Program-made: the position numbers and the translations under genes
Part shown: positions 6,435-9,161 of the stretch, in pieces
How positions within the stretch are numbered: position 1 is the first letter of the stretch
Layout of the letters: each line of letters begins with the position of its first letter
The notes under the pieces: generated by a model
What the model was told of the DNA's origin: nothing
Database searches by the model: none
Seen by the model: the letters and a program-made list of their open reading frames with translations, nothing else
Assembly (NCBI GenBank): GCA_019240015.1
Contig: JAFAZB010000091.1
Location: 1 to 9,161, forward strand
Direction: 5' to 3'
DNA from: Solirubrobacterales bacterium
GTDB lineage: Bacteria; Actinomycetota; Thermoleophilia; Solirubrobacterales; Solirubrobacteraceae
DNA: 9,161 nt

Positions 6435-6462
6435 TGTATATGTCGCATCGAGCCGGCACCAA
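6435..6462 (-). promoter_or_regulatory. Candidate sigma-70-type promoter of the alpha/beta hydrolase
   Basis: Minus strand TTGGTG (6462-6457), 16-bp spacer, TATACA (6440-6435), in a locally AT-richer stretch. The start site would fall near 6428, giving a leader of about 40 bases that includes the Shine-Dalgarno hairpin. Confidence 0.5.
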
Positions 6463-6541
6463 ACCGATACGAGATATCTGGCATGAGCAGAAAACGGGTC
6501 GGCACGCAGCGAAAAGAGTCCGGGCTACCAACGCGGCCGTC

Positions 6542-6570
6542 TTGCATGCCCTCGGACTCGACTCTAAGGT
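6542..6570 (+). promoter_or_regulatory. Candidate promoter of the AraC-family regulator
   Basis: TTGCAT (6542-6547), 17-bp spacer, TAAGGT (6565-6570), predicted start near 6577, and GAGGAG at 6583-6588 ahead of the coding region. The spacer carries CGGACTCG (6553-6560), which matches the repeat at 6374-6381, a position expected to block polymerase if bound. Confidence 0.5.
6548..6560 (+). repeat. Third partial copy of the GCCCGGACTCG element
   Basis: GCCCTCGGACTCG equals the 6371-6381 sequence GCCCGGACTCG with two extra bases (TC) after GCCC. It lies between the -35 and -10 boxes of the regulator promoter, suggesting autoregulation. Confidence 0.35.
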
Positions 6571-6591
6571 ACCCCGCGCGACGAGGAGTGG

Positions 6592-7545
6592 ATGACGATG
6601 CAGCCGGCCTTGGGCGACGTGTCGTGCGATCTGCACGACGTCGAGACTGCGAACCTCACAGAGGGTTGGCGCGAGGTGCTCGCACGGACCTACACGTTCG
6701 CCTTCGCGGTCCAGGCCGTGCCGGGGCCCGGCGAGGCGTTCTCCGCCAGCACCTCGCGCTGGCGGCTGGGCAGCCTTGCGCTCGTCCAGACCGTGCACGA
6801 CCGCGGCAACGGCCGGAGGGGCCCGGCCGAGATCGCCGCCAGCGATCCTGACCTCGTCGGCTTGCTGTACATGCGCCGCGGCGCGATCGGCATGGACTTC
6901 GAGGGCAAGCCGGTCGTGCTTCGTGCCGGCGAGCTCGTGATGTGGGACACCGCGCGCCGCGGAGGGTTCGCGACGTTCGGCAGGGTGGATAACCAAACGC
7001 TGATCGTCCCACGGGAGCGTCTGGTAATCGAGGCACCGGGCTACGAGACGATGGTCGGCCAGCCGTTCCGGTCCGACCATCCCGCCGCCAGGCTGATGGG
7101 AAGCTTCTTGGGCTCCCTCATGCCGGTCGTCAGCAGCCTCGACGTCGCGGCGCGCGACGCAGTCGCGGATGCCGCGCTGGACATCGCGCGAGCGGTCGTC
7201 GGCACACGCGACGACCCCCAACCGCAACCCCAGACCGCGGCGCAGCTCGTGGCCGTACGGCTGTACATCGATACGAACCTCCGCAACCCAAGCCTCTCCC
7301 CGGCGACGATCGCGAACGCGAACGCGATCTCGCTCCGTACCCTGCACCGGTTGTTCGAGTGCACAGACGACACCGTCGGCGCGGTCATTCGTAAGCGCAG
7401 ACTCAGCCGCTGCCACGCGGATCTGCTGCGCGGCAGGGGCGAGTCGGTCTCCGCGATCGCCTACCGCTGGGGCTTCCGCAACATGTCGTTCTTCAGCCGT
7501 GTGTTCCGTGAGCGGTACGGCGTGTCCGACGCGAGCTGCAGATGA
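6592..7545 (+). CDS. AraC-family transcriptional regulator (AraC_binding_2-like sensor plus AraC HTH)
   Basis: A 317-residue cytoplasmic DNA-binding regulator. Residues about 25-200 resemble the AraC_binding_2 (PF14525) cupin-like sensor domain (YLLYMRRGAIGMDFEGKPVVLRAGELV-type barrel strands around 88-118, then VPRERL). After a Gln/Pro linker (PQPQPQ, 209-214), the C-terminal AraC domain has helix-turn-helix 1 at about 236-255 (LSPATIANANAISLRTLHRLF) and helix-turn-helix 2 at about 284-306 (ESVSAIAYRWGFRNMSFFSRVFRERYGVS), ending abruptly at ASCR. The effector is unknown. It is divergent from the exported alpha/beta hydrolase, with 203 bp between the start codons, so that hydrolase is the likely target. 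ATG6592 is only three bases from GAGGAG; the in-frame ATG at 6598 has a better nine-base spacing and may be the real start. Confidence 0.9.
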   Translation: MTMQPALGDVSCDLHDVETANLTEGWREVLARTYTFAFAVQAVPGPGEAFSASTSRWRLGSLALVQTVHDRGNGRRGPAEIAASDPDLVGLLYMRRGAIGMDFEGKPVVLRAGELVMWDTARRGGFATFGRVDNQTLIVPRERLVIEAPGYETMVGQPFRSDHPAARLMGSFLGSLMPVVSSLDVAARDAVADAALDIARAVVGTRDDPQPQPQTAAQLVAVRLYIDTNLRNPSLSPATIANANAISLRTLHRLFECTDDTVGAVIRKRRLSRCHADLLRGRGESVSAIAYRWGFRNMSFFSRVFRERYGVSDASCR

Positions 7546-7577
7546 CCGCACGCGCTGCCGCGCGTCGGCCGGCGTAA

Positions 7578-8351
7578 TCAGACAGGCGTCGGCAAGCACG
7601 CGCGGCCTGATACGACAGCCGACGGCAGGCGCGCTCGGCGCGCGCCAACGTCCGGTCGGGCGCGCCGCTCGCTGAGCAGCTGGGACGGGCTCAGCCCGGT
7701 CAGCCGGCGACACTCGCGCGTGAGGTGGGCCTGATCGCTGTAGCCGGCAGCGGCGGCGGCGCGAGCCAGGTCGCCGTCGGAAGCGCGGAGGAACCGGAGC
7801 AAGCGCAGCACCCGCTGGAGTGTCTTCGGGCCGTACCCCACCGCGGCGTGGAAGCGCCGCCGGAGGTGGCGATCGCTGACGCCGAGCTCGTCCGAGAGCG
7901 GCTCGACGCGCTGGCCGGAGTCGAGCAGACGTGCGGCCGCATACTGCACGGCGCGGTCGGGCGGGCCCGATCCGACCAGCTCCGCCGCGATCTCTGGCAG
8001 CCGGCGCCACACCTCGCGCGGCGTGCAGTCACCCCCGAGTCCGAGGCGGCGCAAACGCCCGAGCTGCTCGACCCGGATCTGATCGTCGCGTAGCTCCTCG
8101 AGGGATACGCCAAGGGCTGGGCCGCCGGCACCGGGCAGGAACCGGACTCCGAGCAGCAGCTCATCGGGACCGCACTCCGAGAGCCAGTGGCGCGTGTCGG
8201 GTCCGGCGACCCGCGTCCCGGCACCGTGTCGCCACACAAGGTCGACGCACCCATCTGGGATCACGCGCACGCGCTCGCGCTGCCCGCTCCGAACCCAGAA
8301 ACAGGCGATCGCGTTACGCAGGGGTGAAGGTGGGCGGCACTCGCGGTACAT
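7578..8351 (-). CDS. AraC-type transcriptional regulator with DUF6597-like N-terminal domain
   Basis: A 257-residue regulator from the ATG at 8351 (MYRECRPPSPLRNAIACFWV, the usual family opening); a TTG at 8366 would add five residues. The N-terminal half resembles DUF6597 (RVRVIPDGCVDLVW, LLGVRFLPGAGGPALGV), found in a large actinobacterial set of AraC-like regulators of unknown effector. The C-terminal half carries the AraC helix-turn-helix pair: PLSDELGVSDRHLRRRFHAAVGYGPKTLQRVLRLLRFL and LARAAAAAGYSDQAHLTRECRRLTGLSPSQLL. A tail of about 30 residues rich in Arg and Ala after the domain is unlike the family and may be unstructured. It converges on the preceding AraC gene (32 bp apart) and diverges from the VOC-fold gene (68 bp between starts), which is its probable target. 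No clear Shine-Dalgarno is seen, so the start is the least certain part. Confidence 0.87.
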   Translation of the reverse strand: MYRECRPPSPLRNAIACFWVRSGQRERVRVIPDGCVDLVWRHGAGTRVAGPDTRHWLSECGPDELLLGVRFLPGAGGPALGVSLEELRDDQIRVEQLGRLRRLGLGGDCTPREVWRRLPEIAAELVGSGPPDRAVQYAAARLLDSGQRVEPLSDELGVSDRHLRRRFHAAVGYGPKTLQRVLRLLRFLRASDGDLARAAAAAGYSDQAHLTRECRRLTGLSPSQLLSERRARPDVGARRARLPSAVVSGRACLPTPV

Positions 8352-8419
8352 GTCCGTTTCGTTCAAGACGTCGCCGTGGACGCCTGGTTACATGCTCGCA
8401 GCGCACGAGGAGAAAGCCA

Positions 8420-8830
8420 ATGAAGATCGAGTTCATCGCGACCGTGAGCGTGGTCACCCCCGATCCACCCCAGAGCCATCGACTGTTGATCGAGACCCTG
8501 GGATTGCCGCTCGACGGCCCGGGCGACTACCTGTACAGCCACGAGATCGCCGGCAGCAAGCATTTCGGGGTGTGGCCGCTTTGGGAGGCCGCGCAGGCAT
8601 GCTTTGGAACCGACAGCTGGCCCAGTGAGCTGACCGTTCCGCAGATCAGCTTGGAGTTCGAGGTCTCCGGTGCGGACGCGGTCCGAGCGGCCGCCGAGGA
8701 GCTCGAGTCAGCCGGCTACCGGCTGCTGCATCCGGTCCGCGAAGAGCCGTGGGGACAGACGATCGCGAGGGTGCTCTCAGCCGAGGGCTCGATCGTCGGC
8801 ATCTCTTATATCCCCTCGATGCACGAGTAG
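8420..8830 (+). CDS. VOC-superfamily (glyoxalase/bleomycin-resistance fold) protein
   Basis: A 136-residue protein with the vicinal oxygen chelate fold. The sequence shows the paired beta-alpha-beta-beta-beta pattern: IEFIATVSVVTPDPPQSHRLLIETLGLPL, then GDYLYSHEIAGSKHFGVWPL, and in the second half ISLEFEVSGADAVRAAAEELESAGYRLLHPVREEPWGQTIARVLSAEGSIVGISYIP. The EEPWGQ block with a conserved Glu (E108/E109) and the closing G-x-x-VGISY strand are typical of small VOC proteins in actinobacteria. Its metal, substrate and even enzymatic status are unknown. The ATG is well supported by GAGGAGA six bases upstream; the reading frame is open much further upstream, but that part lies antisense in the regulator gene and is not coding. 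A TTACAT near 8389 could be a weak -10. It is divergent from the DUF6597-type regulator and ends 2 bp from the next, convergent gene. Confidence 0.88.
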   Translation: MKIEFIATVSVVTPDPPQSHRLLIETLGLPLDGPGDYLYSHEIAGSKHFGVWPLWEAAQACFGTDSWPSELTVPQISLEFEVSGADAVRAAAEELESAGYRLLHPVREEPWGQTIARVLSAEGSIVGISYIPSMHE

Positions 8831-8832
8831 TT

Positions 8833-9161
8833 TCACCGCGAATACTGCGGCGTCTCAGGAATCGGCCGGCCCTCGCGTACTGCGGCGACGACCTCGAGCG
8901 CCTCGGGGAGTCGCCACTCCTCGCCGTAGACCGCGCCGGCGCGACGCGGCGCCTCCATCACTTCGCATCCCGCGGTCCCGCCCAGGTCGACCGGCACGTA
9001 ACCGGCGTCCTCGATCAGGCTGGCTACGGTCCGCTTCGCGTCGTCATCGTCGCCGCACAGCCACTGCACGACGTGCTGTTCGGGGGGCCGCTCGGCTACC
9101 TGCACCTGGAACGCGGCGGTCAGCGTGTTGAACGACTTCGTGTACCGCGCACCGGGCATCC
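8833..9161 (-). CDS. F420-dependent NADP oxidoreductase-like protein, C-terminal part (cut by right edge)
   Basis: The visible 109 codons match the second half of the NADP oxidoreductase, coenzyme F420-dependent type (COG2085, PF03807 N-terminal Rossmann domain). Typical features are KSFNTLTAAFQ, VQWLCGDDDDAKRTVASLIEDAGYVPVDLGG and the C-terminal signature VMEAPRRAGAVYGEEW, close to the family's MEAPRRPGAVYGEEY. Proteins of this group move hydride between NADPH and F420 or act as related NADP-linked reductases; which one cannot be told, as the dinucleotide-binding GxGxxG region is upstream of the window. The ATG at 9159 is internal: the frame stays open to the edge and homologues have about 100 more residues in front. 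It ends in TGA two bases from the convergent VOC gene and shows no frameshift. Confidence 0.8.
   Translation of the reverse strand, partial: MPGARYTKSFNTLTAAFQVQVAERPPEQHVVQWLCGDDDDAKRTVASLIEDAGYVPVDLGGTAGCEVMEAPRRAGAVYGEEWRLPEALEVVAAVREGRPIPETPQYSR

Larger units (their letters stand above)
6371..6525. repeat. 10-bp inverted repeat flanking the hydrolase promoter (candidate operators)
   Basis: GCCCGGACTC (6371-6380, inside the first codons of the hydrolase gene) is exactly repeated in inverted orientation as GAGTCCGGGC at 6516-6525, 135 bp away. The two copies bracket the whole hydrolase promoter. Together with a third partial copy at 6548-6560 they are candidate binding sites for the adjacent AraC-family regulator, possibly by looping. 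This is inference from repetition and position. Confidence 0.4.

Noticed and set aside
6472..6479. AGATATCT palindrome in the divergent AraC region
   Set aside because: Only 8 bp, single copy, not extended by flanking bases and not overlapping a promoter box.
7626..7644. GGCGCGC/GCGCGCC hairpin near the end of the DUF6597-type regulator gene
   Set aside because: It lies inside the coding tail and consists of alternating GC, common here; I cannot support a terminator role.
6286..8010. A 574-codon open frame on the minus strand across both AraC-family genes
   Set aside because: It is antisense to a well-supported AraC regulator, has an Arg/Ala-rich translation without domains, and arises from the GC-rich codon bias of the real gene.
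7931..8419. Upstream extension of the VOC-protein frame by 163 codons
   Set aside because: This part is antisense to the DUF6597-type regulator and unlike VOC proteins; the ATG at 8420 has a well-placed Shine-Dalgarno and starts at the first VOC strand.
8833..9159. A complete 108-residue gene starting at the ATG at 9159
   Set aside because: The frame is open to the window edge and homologues carry an N-terminal Rossmann domain, so this Met is internal.
1..9161. CRISPR arrays, insertion sequences, phage or toxin-antitoxin genes
   Set aside because: No spaced direct repeats, transposase or integrase motifs, or small toxin/antitoxin pairs were found on reading both strands.

Overview
The window is GC-rich, densely coded DNA from a free-living bacterium, most likely a high-GC actinobacterium. 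The evidence is the GC-biased codons, the tRNA gene without an encoded CCA, a TANNNT -10 element placed for leaderless transcription, a metallo-hydrolase gene directly ahead of hisS (an order familiar from actinobacteria), and a gene resembling F420-dependent NADP reductases. A Thermoleophilia-like soil lineage would fit, but that is inference.

Positions 1-3233 (minus strand) look like one operon, read right to left: an aminopeptidase T-like metalloprotein, glutamate formimidoyltransferase, a small two-helix membrane protein, a glyoxalase II-like metallo-beta-lactamase-fold hydrolase, and the first 117 codons of histidyl-tRNA synthetase, which runs off the left edge. Junctions are 5 bp, 30 bp, a 4-bp overlap and 1 bp. 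A TATGAT box six bases before the first ATG suggests a leaderless transcript. Next to it, on the plus strand, is a tRNA gene with anticodon CAT, followed by a strong hairpin that probably ends transcription from both sides.

Positions 3481-7545 hold an export/regulation block: two minus-strand genes for secreted hydrolases (an SGNH/GDSL esterase of the XynE-like type and a Cys-rich alpha/beta hydrolase), and a divergent plus-strand AraC-family regulator. The 203-bp divergent region contains a good candidate promoter in each direction, a GAGTCCGGGC repeat set (one copy between the -35 and -10 of the regulator), and a hairpin over the ribosome binding site of the hydrolase. The simplest reading is a regulator that controls itself and the neighbouring exported hydrolase; the substrate is unknown.

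Positions 7578-8830 hold a second regulator/enzyme pair: an AraC-type regulator with a DUF6597-like N-terminus (minus) divergent from a small VOC-fold protein (plus). At the right edge is the C-terminal part of an F420-dependent NADP oxidoreductase-like protein (minus). I see no mobile element, CRISPR array, phage gene or rRNA. Nothing here is a clearly new system; the most interesting parts are the regulatory architecture at 6371-6600 and the uncharacterised exported hydrolase with its AraC partner.
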